Shown here in pieces: positions 35,901-51,500 of a stretch of DNA of 64,000 nucleotides. Both the position numbers and the translations under genes were made by a program. The notes under the pieces were generated by a model that saw only the letters and a list, made by a program, of their open reading frames with translations, was not told the origin of the DNA and made no database searches. Source of the DNA: Pachydiplax longipennis (taxonomy: Eukaryota > Arthropoda > Insecta > Odonata > Libellulidae); NCBI GenBank assembly GCA_036926295.1, contig JAVFKF010000044.1, positions 3,348,001 through 3,412,000 of the forward strand. Reading direction: 5' to 3'. The first letter of the stretch is position 1; each line of letters begins with the position of its first letter.

Positions 35901-38900
35901 AAGAAATTTCAAGCTTCTGCCCATGCCAACCAAGGGAAAAGTGGATAAAAAAGTCTACCAGTTACAAAACTAAATAGAAATTTCAACAAAAATAAGATCA
36001 CCATCTTGTGAACCTTTCTGTAAAACCTCTTATATTATTTTATAAAGTAAGAAAAGTAAGTTTGCTAATATAAGTTTGAAATTGTACTATTTTGATTTGT
36101 GTGGCACTTTAGTGGAAGCTACTCACCATAAAAATTGAGGGTTAGGTAATATTTACATAAAATTATCACAAGTAAGAAAGAATTATGATAAATATCCTCT
36201 GCAATTTTCATGCATAACAAAGAAGCAGCTTATTTCTAAAATTTTATATTTTAATCAGCATTTAGAAATAGTTGAAAAGTGTAAAATAGAAGGAAGAGAA
36301 AGGCTGTTTGAATCATGAGGTATCTGAAAATACATATCACAATTGAGGCTTGAAAATGAATAATTTCAGATGTTCATAAAAAATCAAATATATTATATGA
36401 ACGAGTAGGATTTGAAGAGAACAACAACTAAGAGGAATATTGGATGGTAACTTCATGAAAGATAAGTAAAAAGAAGTAATGAGCAAGTTTTCAACAATAT
36501 CCTATGGTTTAGCAATTGGTCATGGAAGTTTGAGTGAGTTACTAAGTTATTCTAATTCTGTTGTTCAATTATTTGAAAAGAAACTTAAATTTCTCTCTCA
36601 CATTACAATTAATTACGTGTAATTTGGGAAAAAAGCATGGGGAAAGCATATGTAGTATAAGGGTATTAATTTTTATGAAAGCTTCTCAAATGTATTGTAT
36701 AATGTAAAGTAAGAAAAATATTACTGATGTTTGGCTGTGAAGGCTTTGAGTGCGGCTTCTTTTATTTACTACCTATATTGATGTTGGACCTCGGAGTGTT
36801 GTATAATAATATTAATGACAGTATATGGCTTCATTAATCTTTGAACTAGAGCTACAATTACATGTGGTATATTGACTGGATTGCATCAAAGCCCTCCAGC
36901 TGTACAAAAGTTTAAAATCAGTTATTTAATAATATCTAAATGTACCTTTTATCAGTAGATATACTTTACTCTCACATGTCCAAGGTGTCTATGGCTAAAC
37001 TTTGGAAGTGGCTTAATAATTGTAACTCTGATGCTGTTAGCTTATTGTATATATTTGGCAAATTGATCAGAATTATCATTATCATCACCAACCAGTTATG
37101 AAGGGATTATTTATAATTATAATCCATTTTCAAAATCAAATCTTGACTTTTTTCAGTTTAACATCAGTGTTCTTAACATAATTGTCTGATATTTTGCAGA
37201 ACGTTGCTGCTAATCATCGTGCCAATGACCTCATTATTAAGGAAGGAGCACCACAAATCCTAGGTGCTCGCTTTATGTATGGTCCATTGGACATGATCAC
37301 CTTGACAGGTTTGTAAATATCTCATACAGTGCTTGATTAGAATTAATGAATTACTACCTATGTGAATTAACAATCTTCAGCATAAAATCTTAATGGAATC
37401 ATCTTGCTTGCTGATGTTAATTTAGGTGAGCAAGTGGATATATATGTGATGAAAGATGCTCCAGTTGGGGAATGGACATTAATTGCCACCAAGGTAACAG
37501 ACAAGACAGGCAGAGTGTCTCACAGCATTCAGAAGAAAAGCCTCTTGGTTTTGGAATCTTTGGAGATGATTGTAAGGTAAATACAGCAAACTCTTGATTA
37601 TCCTTGCTAATCCATGATAAAACATGGTAAATCTGGTGATCATATTGTTACCTCTTTCACTGACAGACCATAATTTGGTTCTTAAACTGTGTGTTACATA
37701 TTATGTTATGAGAGGTTGCTTATCATGTGCGATTTAAATGATTTTATTTTGTACTTACTGAAAACTGTATTTACTTATGGACCAGTGTATACAGTATTTG
37801 TTGTTAATTGATTAAGCAATTCAATTCATAACATATTAATTGAAAATAGCAAGTTACACTGCTCACAGAGTATCTTAAAACTTAAAGAAATTCGCTCAGA
37901 AAATGTTATAGGCTATTGATATAACCCACTTCAGAATTTGATAAGTTTCAACAGCTGAATATAGTTACCCTAACATTTGTTTCTGTTAAAATAGGTAGAT
38001 TTTCAGCAGTAATAGATGCAGGGGAAACCCAGTGATAGTATTTCATCGTAAAATAAATCAATGATGGGGTTATTAATTCACTGTTATGCTGAAGTCATGT
38101 TGATGGTTCACCTCTGAATGTATGTGTATAATATAAAAGTGTATTTAAAGGGAAGATTCAGATGGAGAGTAGGAAACAAAGACAATATAGACTTAATAAA
38201 TGGTGCTGAAGATTAAAGAAAATTTTCTTTGTACTGTTAATTTCTGTGAAAAACTCCTGAATCCCACCTTAAGTATTTCATTTTCTGTTTTTCCTGTTAT
38301 TGATAATCCCATTTTCTTACCTCCTTTAATGTGACAGAGCAAAAAAAAAAAAAAAAAATCTTTCCCACTGTCAGATTTTCATCAATAGATGAAAAATTGG
38401 ATTGATTAAGAAACTGTATTCATGGTTGGACCCATTGATTTGTCATTGTTAAGTACAAATTCTACAATGTCAGAAAATTATCACCTATTCATTTATATCC
38501 CTCCTTTTGGAGTTTGTTTAAATTTTGTGCAACTATAATTCCTTTCTGATTTAATTTGGTAAGTGGTGAGAAATTCATGTTGCAAATTCTGGTTTTATGT
38601 GATATTGAAAATGTTATGCTACTGTGTTAGGTTATTCTACTGAAATTATCTGAAGTTATGTGGTGGAAAAGGAAGGAAATGCTTAACTATGCTCATAATC
38701 TAATTTCTGTTGATTGTTGACAAATATTTCAGTGATCTTTTAAAATAATTATTATCACATTAATATTCATAAATTTATTGATCCAATGCAACTCCCATAA
38801 AAATTGCAGGGAGAAGAATAACTTAGTTATTGCACTTTCTCATAAATGTATTAAATCAATCAATTTTTGAATATGCTTAAATGTTTCATCATTATTGATG

Positions 38901-41900
38901 AGTAACTTTGCATAATACATACATAATACTTTTTCATAAGTTGATCGACCCATTTTGCAAAAATCCATGCCAAAATAACTCAGATGTCAGAGGTTTTGGC
39001 AGGCCTATTTCAGTATTTGTAAAATGGAATTCATACTTCGGCATATGCTGTATGTATGTTTTTGTATTTAAGTATGAATCTGCATGTAATAAATGCTGAT
39101 CTCCTTAACTTTATTTTCACAAGAATTTGTTGGCTTATTTTCCAGGGGTGATCATTCCTATGTTGATTTTTACATGGCTGTTGTACCTCCAAAGACTGAA
39201 GTTGTGGTTTTCAGCATAGATGGGTCCTTTACTGCAAGCATGTCAGTGACAGGAAGAGATCCCAAAGTTAGACCGTGTGCAGTTGATGTTGTAAGGTAAA
39301 GATGGCTCTCTTTTAATAGTTAGTCATATTCATAATTCCTTGAATCTTTGGGGCGTATCTCACATTGAGTTATATCACTTAATTTTCAAGAAAATGCTTT
39401 TGTCACCAAAGGCTTCACAATATGTATGAAGATTGACCTCAAAATGTACACATTATTTTAATTCCATTATTTTTATTGTACGCCTGAGTAGAAAAATGTT
39501 GTTGACTAGACAACATTCTTGATTAAGGTATTGTAAGGGTAATAATGAGCAACTTCTAATTACAGAGGGTTGAATATATTGAATGTGTGTGAAATGAATG
39601 TTTTGTTGTAAATATTTGCATAATGTGTTCAAATATTTCAATCATTATCAATATGGAAATATGTTTTTTATCCTTCTTTGGTACCTGTCTTTGCTAATCT
39701 AGTAGGAATGTTCTCCTGGTCAATATTAGAACATATCATGAAGGAAATTCATACTGAAACATAAGAAGCCCATGATTCCCTAAAATTGAAACTATTAGCA
39801 CCATGTCAATGCGCATTTTAGATGTAGATTAATTGTAGCATTTATGTTATTTTCCTATGCTCTGAGAAATATTACATATCTTAAGAATCTTATATAACAT
39901 AAGCAAAAGTCTCTGAAATTTTTTTGAAGAATTCAAATTATTTCTCAATTAAAAATTTTAATAAGAGAATCTAAAAAGATGTAATGCTAATATTTTTGAT
40001 CTCTCTCATAGACACTGGCAAGATTTAGGGTATTTAATCGTGTACATAACTGGTAGACCTGACATGCAGCAACAGAAGGTCGTGACATGGCTTTCACAGC
40101 ATAATTTCCCAAATGGGCTGGTATCATTTGCTGATGGTCTCTCAACAGATCCTCTGGGACATAAAGCAGTGTATTTGAAGAATCTCATCCAGGTAAGAGA
40201 AGCTTTGTTATCAGCAATGATATTGTTTAGAAGATGCTGTCGACATTTGAGTCACTCTTTGTGAGATTAATGCTTCATGGTTCATGTTGAATTCAGTGCT
40301 TTGTAAGTTTTTGCACTTCAAGACAGAATGATTTTCGAAACTGAACCAAAGTTAAATATTCATTGTTGAAATATTTCTGTATGAGTTTGAGTAGTGCTCT
40401 GACCAGACGATATTTGAAATTTATATGTATTTATTGTACATATCAACTTATAATGTATATATTGACTGTAGAATTTAAATAATCCTCAGATACATTCAGC
40501 TCCTTTTATTTACCATTTTCTGTTGCTGAATTCATATAGTAAATAAGGTGGTTTCACCAGATAACAGGTTAATTATTTTATGATGACTGTAGAGATCATT
40601 CACATTTCAGGAATAGTTATCAAGTTTCATAATGTTCAAGCACAAAAATTTGTTTTAAAAGTCTCAGCAAAAGTCATGTTGAGAGTACTGAAAATATAAA
40701 GTACAGATATGGTTACTTGTGTGCTTAGTAAGAGCTGAGGTCAAAGCCAATAAGAGACCAATTTAAGAAATGGTGCCTAATTAGAGATATAGGTGGTCTC
40801 ATATTTTGCTGTCTCATTTTCATGGCACACTACTTTTTGCGTAGAGTCATCATAAGTCACTTTCCTTTTATTTGTTCTCTGGCATTTTAGGATCACCAGC
40901 AAATACTAAATCTACTAAATCTGTACTGAGCTATCTCAAGGTGTCTATTTTAGAAAATAGTAGAAGGTAACTTGATATGTATTGATAATATATACTAATG
41001 TAAAAGCATGCACCTCTACAAATTCCCTAGGAAAAATGGATGTGATAAAAGTCTCAAACCTAGATTTTCTACTTGCTATGCAGTTGCTCTAACCAATTGA
41101 TTTACCCTGGAGAAAATTCAGACTTGCCATTTTGGGAGACTATGCACTCAGGTTAAGGTTCTGTTAGAGTGTAGGTGAGGAACCTGCAGCCTTCATGTCA
41201 AACATGGCTCTTTGGACATTCATTGAACCTTGTCCTCATTTCCTCAAAAATTACTCCTATTATTACATATATTGCATCTTAGATCCTTCTTTATTTCATT
41301 CATCAATGAAATCTGTTCATATAGCTAGTATTGATTATTTTCTAGGTGTTAAATTTAAAGTTTACAATCCCCTCGATTCTTTTATCAACTGTACTGATTT
41401 TCTTAACTCATAGCCAATAATATACAGTATGAATGTGAAAATGATTTATCAAACGATAAACAAGGAGAAAGTTGAGCTTTTGAAAATGTCAGATTCATTT
41501 ATCATTAGAGCCATTAATGTTGGAAATAACATCCTTATCCTAACATAGCATCCTTAGAGGATTTATTTATAATTGGGATGTTTTTCCTCTTTATTATTTA
41601 TGAAATTTGTCTTAATATACAAACAGAATCACTTTTCCATAATCCAACCACAAATTTGTTAGGTGTTGTTTTATTACTGCCATGTCTTTACATGTACACT
41701 GTAAGTGAAAAAAGCAAATCACAATGTATGTGAAAAGGGCACTGTAAACAATAACAGGCGTCTGTGATAAAACTAACTCAGAGAAGACTACTCTTGACCT
41801 TAAAAGTAGTGAAATATAAGTGAAATTCTTTCCCCTGTGATGTATGCTCACCATTATTATCTCAAAATCTTGAGAGGCTACATGGAGGCAAAGGATGGCA

Positions 41901-42593
41901 AGTTTCCAAGTTTCTAGCAATAAAGTATAAAAATATAAGACAATTTTGAAGTGAAGCATCATAACCTCTATTAACAACATTTCTGGCAATACAGCATCAA
42001 ATTATGTTAATAATTATAGCCGTGCCCATTATTACCTGTGTTTGAATTATTTATTAGCTATGTGTGTATCTTAATGATGATTTCTTGGTGGTGGAACAAA
42101 AAATCATGTTTTTTGAAAATATATTTCTATAACTAAACATTACAAAAGTTGTGGAAACTGAGATGCAGAATAAGTAAGACCTCACTACATATAGTGTGGC
42201 TCTCATGAATTTAACTTGGTAGTGAATGGCCTACAGTGATCAGAAATTCGATGCCTCTGCTCTAAATGATGGATGAAAAATATCTTTGCTGTATTATCCC
42301 TTTGTTCTTTTCAGGAGCATGAGGTAGTGGTGCATGTAGCTTATGGAAGCAGTAAAGATATTGGTGTGTATACTTCGATAGGCCTTAAACCAAAGCAAAT
42401 TTTCATTGTTGGGAAAGTTTCAAAAAAGCAGCAAGCATTAGCGACTCCATTAGCTGATGGGTATGCTGCCCATTTAGTAGCTCTGACATCTCATGGAGGT
42501 TCCCGTCCTGCTCAAGGTAATGCAAGGATGGTTATTCCTCGGCCGTACTTTGGTTCGCCTGGACACAATTCATCTGTTAGGCGAAGAAGGTGA
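29912..42593 (+). CDS. rdgB: Candidate chimeric rdgB gene, copy II
   Basis: Same structure as the copy at 12044-24725, shifted by 17868 bp: exons 29912-30032, 32765-32935, 33749-33919, 34894-35042, 35858-35974, 37200-37308, 37426-37576, 39146-39295, 40012-40192 and 42315-42593. I saw no exon difference from copy I. The missing donor (TAG at 35975-35977), the exon 6 frameshift pair and the HPTHP substitution are all present, so these lesions predate the last amplification. Short ORFs over intron sequence are also identical, so nothing indicates that one copy is preserved and another decaying. Confidence 0.6.
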
Positions 42594-45500
42594 ACCAAAG
42601 AAGTAAGGTTAGTTCATTTAAACCACACTTTTTGGAAGACTTGATTGATAATTTAGTTTGACAGTCAGTTGCAATTTCAATCAACTTTTTACCTTTCTAT
42701 TTCAGCTTTCTGTAATCTGATTCTGCTTTGAAGATGGATCGAATAAACTCTGAGTGAAAGGAGAAAACAAAACTTAAGATACATTTCTGATACTCTTCCA
42801 TCTAATTTGTGTGTTTTGTCATGGTGATGTAGATATTGAAAATCAATGTGATGAAGGTTGTGTAGGATCTTAATTGGCTAGTTTTATTTGCGTGATCTAG
42901 CCTTCTTTCTACAAATGAGATAAATTGAAGATTCATTGTTGTGCATCTACTGGTGACTATAAACTGGTTATATGAAATTTGAATATTTATAATACGTTGA
43001 AAATACAGAGGTACCTGTTATATTTGCTCATGCGATTATTCTGTATAAAATTATTCCATTAATAGCCATTATCCATCGCCTTTCATGGGATAGAGTAAAA
43101 CCTTTTTTCAAACTATCTGTGAAAGGCTGTGTGACCATTCCTATGTGTCGTTAAAACATCGCAAAGAAAATAAATTTAAATACAATCGACTTTGATGAAT
43201 GTCAAATGCTTCTAATTATTATTATTATCAGCATTATTATATTTTAATTTAACAACTGATGAAAGTTAGGTATAGCCAGTTCCATTGAAGTGTGGCAGAT
43301 AGAATCCATGAATCAGGTTATTATGTTAGCAGTACAAGAACATTTGATGGAGTGAATAGAAAGTTAACAACTTGGTCAATGAATATTCTTACTCCTGGAT
43401 CCAAAGAAAAAATACTAAGTGTTTATAATTTAAGAAAATCGCCTGATATATGCTGTAAATAATGAGAAACTTGTATTTTTATTATTGTGAATGTGGTTGC
43501 CTTGATTTTTATTGTATTTTACATCAAAGTGGAGTTACTGTGTCTGTTATAGTGTGTTCATTCCTCCAGAAAGACGGAAAATTTAAATATGCCTGAGCTT
43601 GTTAATTATTTGTTAAACAAAAGTTATCTTTTACGTATAAAATTCTTGATAAAGTTGTGCAAATCAAATTGCTCTGTTACTAAAATCAATGAAAATAGTA
43701 TGTGAAGTGTTAACAGCATATTTGTAGTGTAAGCATTTGTTTTAAATTATAAATTATTTATAACTTAAGTATCTCAGTGCAGAAACCTATCACTATTTTG
43801 TTGTTGTTTGTGATGTTCCTTTATTAGGTATAGTTTGAGAAAAAATGAAATCCTAGTAAAAGTTACCAGAAGTAATCTAAATGTAGTTTTCCATCTATAT
43901 TTTTTTTAAAGCTTATAATTAATAAAGTAAAATATTCCATTTGTCCAAAGCCCCCAAAGAACTAAAAGAGTAGAGAAGAAGTTCTCAAATAAATTGTAGT
44001 TTTTGTTGTATAAAGATTGTTTTGTAATCAAAGTTACTGTTAAATCATTTGGAGTATCATTATGCCCAATGTTGCATCCTCTGCATGTTCCAGGTACCTT
44101 CATATTTCTACTTAGAAAATTAGTTTTATTTGAAAGTGTATCAGCACTCTTCCTATATTACTCTTCTTCTATATCCACACATGGGAATTAGTATCCATCC
44201 AATCTCTAAACATGAGAAATTTACCTTCTGCTGAAGATGTTTACTGTTGGTTGATTCCGGTGGTTTCTATTTGATGATAGTGAAAGGCTGATAGTTGAAA
44301 CCTACATTTTCATCTCATTTTCTTAATTTCCGATTGAAATTCGATTGATATCACAATTATAGAAATACTACTCTACCTTCTGTTGCATCTCTTTTGATCT
44401 TGATGTAATATTTTGATTTCAATCTATTTATTAATGATTTCTAGCCATTAGTCTACTTGCTCAGTATATTTGAGCAGCTTTTGCTTTCTGTGCCCTGTCA
44501 ACGTTAGTTTTACTATCAGAGAAGAAATCAGAAACACCCTTGTGCAGGTTGTTGCTATTTGTGGATGGTTGCCCACATTCCTGGAATCTTTTTATGGACT
44601 CTGAAAGCTTTTTTTGGTACTATCTAGATCAGTTTCATATTTTCATGGCAAAATATCTACTATACAACATTTTCTCTGTGTTTATCAAAAGATTTTGTAT
44701 TCTTATAGTCATACACGCACAATAATTACATTGGAATGTTGTTAGTGAATTTCTCATTTCTCTGATCAAATAACCATCTGTTTTAAAAGATGTTTTTGCA
44801 AATAATTATGCAATGCTACTGAAGTATTTCAGATCATATGATGTCAGATATCTTAGGTAACATTCCTAGTTATTCCATCTTACACTGGGTGCTACGTAAG
44901 GGTAAGATGGGATAGTTGATGAGAGGGTAAGATGAAGCTGGGAATTTTGCTACCGAATCAATAGTTTGACACAAAATAGCGTCCTCTCGTAAATTAAAAT
45001 TGTTCCATCATATCATAACAGACTCCTTAAATTCTACAAGAAAATACTTTTGTCTGACTCTGCATTATAGTCAACCTTTAAATATCAGTATAATAGAGGT
45101 GAAGGTTTACATTCTATGAAAAAGAAAATGGCAATCTCATACTGAGAAAGTAATTTATTAGAACAATCTGACAAACAAAGTAAGAAGGAACAGAGAGAAT
45201 GTGGATAGGAGTGACAAAATAACTGAATTTTCTATAGAACCTTAGCCAAATATACCAAAAGCTAATTGAAATGAAAATGCTGGAATTCTATGATATTTTA
45301 AGGCCTTTTAAGAAGAGGAGATTGTCTGGGGAAGTTTAAAAGATATTCTAGGTTCCTTCTGCTAATGAAACAAGCAAGCATTCTCTATGTGCAAATGCTT
45401 ATTTTTTCATGTCCTGCTCTCAGAAAAGCTTGAAGATTCTTTTAGAAAAAAATGAAGTTATTAACCTATGCAGACAGATTTATATAAGATAGAGGAACTA

Positions 45501-48500
45501 AGAATTGGCATAGCATTGGAATCTTTCAATAGAAAAGGATAATTATTTTGATATAAGGGATGGATTATAATATATGCACATTCCGATAATGCATAGTACA
45601 TAGCACATTTCTTGGATTTTCATTACATATGAAAACTAGAATGAAATGATGAAAGAGTAGAATTAAAATTTAAAGTAGGTTGACAAAGAAAACACTTAAC
45701 TCTATATTCAATAAGTGTTAAGCAGGAAAGAAGAGCAATGAACATTCATGCATATTTTCCTAAAAACTTGGGATTAGGAAAATTGTTATGAAGATTTAAA
45801 TGATTTTTACCAGACAAATTTACTGAAAGTAAATCTCATGCAGGAATCGCAATTAAATTCACAAATAATTCCATTACTTAAAACAGATAGTTTTCTTAGT
45901 TCCTCCAAGGCCGCAATATAATGACTTATTTCCAAAGAAATTCTCATTTAAATATTTTCAATACATATTCCACATCATTAGGTAGTCTTGCAGCACAGAT
46001 GAAAGGATCAGGCTGATAAAATTCCTAGAAGAAAGAAAAACCAATTGCAAGGAACAGTGTTACATTTCATTAAATTATATTGAATGATAGTATCAATTGA
46101 TTTGGAAATTGAGGTCTAAGCTTTAGATTTGGCACAAAGTTTACATTATGAAGTGTATTTTCAGAAACTACATTAACAAGAGTGGAATTCAAATTAAAAA
46201 TCTTACATCAATACCTCATCAGATCAATAATTTTGCTCCAATTAAAATCTCAGAGGTTCTCTCATGAAATTTACGAATGAATCATCAGAAAAATGAACTA
46301 AAAGCAATGTCACTTAAAGACAATTTTGAAGAGTATGCCATTGGCAACTGACTATAGGATTAGCAAGATTCTGAATACATCTGTGAAATTGTGTTATTAA
46401 TACAATTACTGAAAGTTTAAAAAAGTTAAACATTCAAAGTGTAATCTAAGATGTGAAAAACACCTAGAGTTGACCTGACCTGTTGAATCCATGGAAAGAA
46501 TTTCTGCATTTTCTCTGCTGCTCGAGTCTGCATTGGTTTGCCATCGTTGATACTGAAAGATAGATAAAAGAATCATCACTAAAATAGTTTGAGAACAGCA
46601 AACAAGAGTTAATTTCCTTCAAAGAAATTAAAAAATTAAAATTTGCATCTGCTAGAGGAAATGCACCAAATCAGAAGCAAGAATTTCTTCTATTACAAGA
46701 TTAAATCAAACCAAGATTAAAGAGCAAAGTGAGTATGAAATAGCACGGGTTTCCAAACCACGCAAAGACGTACCGTGCCCAGTTCGTTTCCCCTTTTAAA
46801 ATGGAGGGGTATCGCCAGAAAATTGCAACTGGTAAATTTTTCGGGGGGGATCGCACGCGTCATCAGTTGCAATTGACCAGCCCTATAAAACCATGTTGTG
46901 GCAGTGGCATGAAAACCACCACCACGGAAAAGATAGAAGAGGAAGACTTATAGAAGACTAATTAAGTTTTATTCTCTAATGGCTAAAAAGCCGGTCTGTA
47001 TCAGTGTGTGTAGTGCCTATCACATTAATTTCCCCTTCCCGCCAACACACAAAAGCCCATCAAGTGGGCGCCAGTTCTCTTAATTTCAAACTCCCACCAT
47101 ACTCTAATGCAGACCTGTTCTCTAACGCCCATTGGTCGGGCCCTTTTCTATAGAAACCTGCCACCCTCTCTCCTGAAAGGCGTCGACTCCTTACCTTTGC
47201 TGCGGACCATGCTCCATCGTCGGCAGATCTCTGCTCTCCATCGGCGTACCGAACCTCCTCTTGAAGTAACCTTCACCACTTCACTAAAATGACCATTTAT
47301 CACAACACTGTCACCACACTCACTTTCTTCTCCATCTTCTGTCTTCGGATTCCTCTCCACTCGATCTCTCTCCAATCCCTTGATGGCCTCGCCGTAGGAT
47401 CTTCCGATTAGTTCTGCAGTCGCCGAAGATCTCTTTCGCCCTGGCAGCGATCAGCTGGCTACCTGACCGATGTCTCGTTCTCGTCTTGAATGGGGTCGGT
47501 CATCTCCATTTGATTCGGCAAAGCAGATAGAAAGGAGCGAGCCATTTCAACTGCTGTGACGACAGAGGCTCTAGCTGCGGACGCTGGGTCAGAAGCAAGC
47601 TTGATTCTGGCTGAAATCTTCTCAGATTTTCCAGAAGGAGCTCCGCAGATTGATCGGCACCGCCGTGAGATTGCGCTGGTTTATTTTCATGAAAGAACAG
47701 CAAACTGCAGGAGGACTTCTAGATAGACATCACGGGTCGAGAGTCCGGAAGGAACACAGCAGCGTACTCTGAGGAAGCGATGGAAGGGGCCTCGGGAGAC
47801 CATGGTCGTCAGAATGACGTCGTAATATCTTCATCAATGAGAAGCTCCTCTCTCGGAACGTCGTCGCCTGCTCGCAAGACTTGTCGACTCGGGCGTTGTG
47901 GTAAGGAATGGGAAGAGCGGAAATTTTGCTGGGTTTATATGGGAGGGTTGCTTTGAGAGAGGGGGGGAAGGAGGGAGGGGGTTAGGAAGTCGAATTTGTT
48001 GAATGGAGATCGGCCTTACTCGTTAATTTTGTCTTTTCTTGTACATGCAATTCAACTGTAGATACGAATCCATCACTTATAAGAACTCCAGTTAGCAACT
48101 GATCAACTTATAGAGAGCGTGGATAGCAATAACAGTTACAGCTGCTATTTGTTGCTTCATTTGTTGTATGGTTTCCAGCGGAACGCGGAGTGTCAAGAGG
48201 CAGTTTTCTGATTATTATATTTTCGTCTTTTATTGAGCAGGAGTTTTGGTCATAAAATTGAATCTTCGATCCATATATACTCTTCTTTAAGGTTTTCAAC
48301 TTTTACTATCCTATATCATTTCCAAAAACTCTTCTTCATGCATGCATTTACTTTTCCGCCCTCCTTTCTCTTGATCCTTTGCTTGCCATAACTCATTCAA
48401 ATGAATAGTCATTTAACCGACCGTTGTTTCAGTTACATAATGGAAACCTCGTCGGGCGAACAAGCCAGTTCGAGGGTTGTTAGAACTCTTATCGTACCCT

Positions 48501-51500
48501 GCTGCCTCTCAACCTTGTGGAAGGCGGCCTCACAGTTGAAGGGACCCATCGTTCGGGTTGCAATTCTTATTAATTCGTCTTACGCTCCTATAATTGTTAA
48601 TTAACTCCTGGCATGGTTGGCACGCTGTTCAGAAACCTATTATTCATTCAATCAGTATATGGTAAACGAAAGTACACTATGTAGTTCCCTAGATATTTAG
48701 CTATTGATACTTTACTTCCCATAAATCATTCAAATTAGTAATCATCGCGTCGTGCTCTTCTCTTCTTGCATGGGTAAGGGCTCCAATCATCATCACGTAC
48801 CATTAGTTCGAAACCTTTCCAGGTGTTTAAAATATTGTGCTAAACTTCAATAAAAAATCGCGAGACCCAAGTTCGCAGATGATGCTACAGCATTTATTGT
48901 TTGACTTGTTCATGCTCGAGGTCGGATGGTTTATTTGTGGAGCAGAGGCTCGTTCCCTTTCGTATTTTGTACAAAGTAAGGAATATTCGAATATTAATGT
49001 TATCGCATAGATATTGTTTATACCTATCGTAATCGTGCAAATTATGCTGTCAAATGTTATAATGGGCTGGTATGGTTCAGCAGTATACCCAAATATTTGT
49101 TAGAAATGGTGAATCACTCCACAAAGGATATTTATCCATACATTTGATATTCCTTGTATTCTGAAACCTTTATTCTAAACCGATAGCACTTGCATTATAA
49201 ATTTGATAACCAATGAAGGAGCTTAAGAATCATATGACCGGAAAGAATTCTATATCACATCCATATGATAACTGAAACAAAAAGTTAAAGAAGGAAGATA
49301 TAAAATGGATTAAAAATCCCGAACGGGAGAAGAATAACTTCAACCAGAGAATATATCATGACAATCTCTCTAACATGTAGTTCCTTTTTTCAGAGGTTGG
49401 GTATTGAAACGCTGCTAAATCCTGTAGCATCATCTGCGAGCTCGGTTCTCACAAATGTACGAGTGGAGATCGGCCTTACTCGTTTATTTTTTTCTTTTCT
49501 TCTGACATGCATTTAAACTCATGGCTTCGAATCTATCACTTATCAGAGAACTCAAGTTAGCCGCTGATCAACTCACAGAGAGTGTGGATGTAAATATGAG
49601 TTTGAGCAGGGTTATGGCGCTTCATTTGTTGTGTTCAGCAGAACGCCGAAGGTAGAGGCAGGCTTCTCACTGTTATATTTCCTTGCGTTTGAAGTGTTCT
49701 TCAAGATACGATTACTCAGCTTGTTCGCTGTTCGACTATATATTCATATTATTGAGGGAATTGAAACGGTCGAATTCAAAGGGATGGAATTTTGCAAACG
49801 TCTTTTTTCGCCTTCGCCGATATTTGAGTAGACGTTTTGGATGTAAAACTGAATACATCGACAATTCTGTAAAGTATTCAATAGACTAATTTCATAACCC
49901 TTTAACAGACTAACTCTTACTTAATTCAAATAGGTTAATTTAACTGAGCTGTATTTCAGTTACACAATGGAAACCTCGTTAGGCGAACAAGACAGTACGA
50001 GGGTTGTTATTAGTAGAGGGATATGACCGCCCTTATCGTTCGTTGCTGCCTCTCAACCTTGTGAAACTGTATAGAAGCTCGCAGTTGAAGGGACCCATCG
50101 TTGGGGAATACGGTTGCAATTCTTATTAATTCGTCATACGTTCCTGTAGCAGCTAATGGGGTATAGTGGCCTCCTGGCATGGTATGGACGTATTACAGTA
50201 AATGCTAAACAATAAGAATAGAATAATTTGAATGTTAATAGATGGCATTTAATTACTATTCTTTAAAAGTATGTAAATAATGCAACCAGTATTACTCAAC
50301 GATAGTTTCTCTGAACTCTCTGAAAACATATGTACAGCTGTGGCTAATAAGTCAAATTTGGAAGATCCTCTTTTGTTTTAAGGTGTAAATTACTTCTCTA
50401 ATAATTATGGCACCAAAAACCCCTCCTTTTAGTTTCCCAATGCCAAAGAAATAAAAAGTGTTGATATCCCAGTTATAGCAAGATTTTCACTTGATACCTT
50501 TCACAAAGGTATCTTAACTGGATTTTACTGTTTATATATAACGTGTGTGTGATTATTTGTTATGTATGATATATATTTTTTCATTTGCAATTTGTGTTGC
50601 TCATTTAATTGAGAATTGATTTTCATTTTTAGTTCCTATTCCTAGACCACTTGTCAACCAAGTGTACAACCTGTTCCATCCGACTCACCCTGCATCTGCA
50701 CGGATAGAGCCATTGCTGTCAGCTCGCTTCTCAATGCTGCCTCCTGTAGACATTGCCCGTCATCAGAAGTATCCTCTTGGAAATGTACAACCACATCACT
50801 CATGTAAGAATTTTATAAAATTATCTTTTGATTGTTGCTTGCCATATGCTTTATCCTTCTATTTTATCAGTTAGATAAATTAACAATTTTTTATCTCATA
50901 TTTCAAATGAAATGACAAACACACTCAATTTATAGTAATTACTACTTACTTGATGGCAATAATTATGATGGTCAACTACTCTTAGATTGAATCGGTTTCC
51001 TTATCAATACAAGAATTGTAGGTGTCCTCTACATTACTCAACTTTCTATAGGTTTTCAGTTAATTTAATGACACTTTTCTTTGTTCTTTCTTTCATAAGT
51101 CTTATTGTTAGCTTAATTCCCATAGATGAATATGTCTTTTTTATTTTTGATCTCCAGTGTATTAATTTAGTATAAGGCTCAACTTGTGCTGTCTATTAAT
51201 TTCTAGATTAGTAAGGCAGAGATGTCTATCCCATGAAAAGCGTCTTGAGTAGGTTTTTATTAAATGTGAATTCTTCATCAGACTACAAAGTGAACTGGAT
51301 GAAAAGCGCATTCCCAATCTGATGTTCCACTCTGAATTCATAATTTGGTTTTCTTACACGAAGATGAATTCTTTTAAATGTACAATGTTAACTAGCAAGT
51401 GTTGCCTAAAAATAATGTATTACTTTTTATTTCTTCAGCACAAATTTTTTGACACCAAAAATGCTGATTTCCTGAAAATTTTAGAAATGATTTGTCCAAA

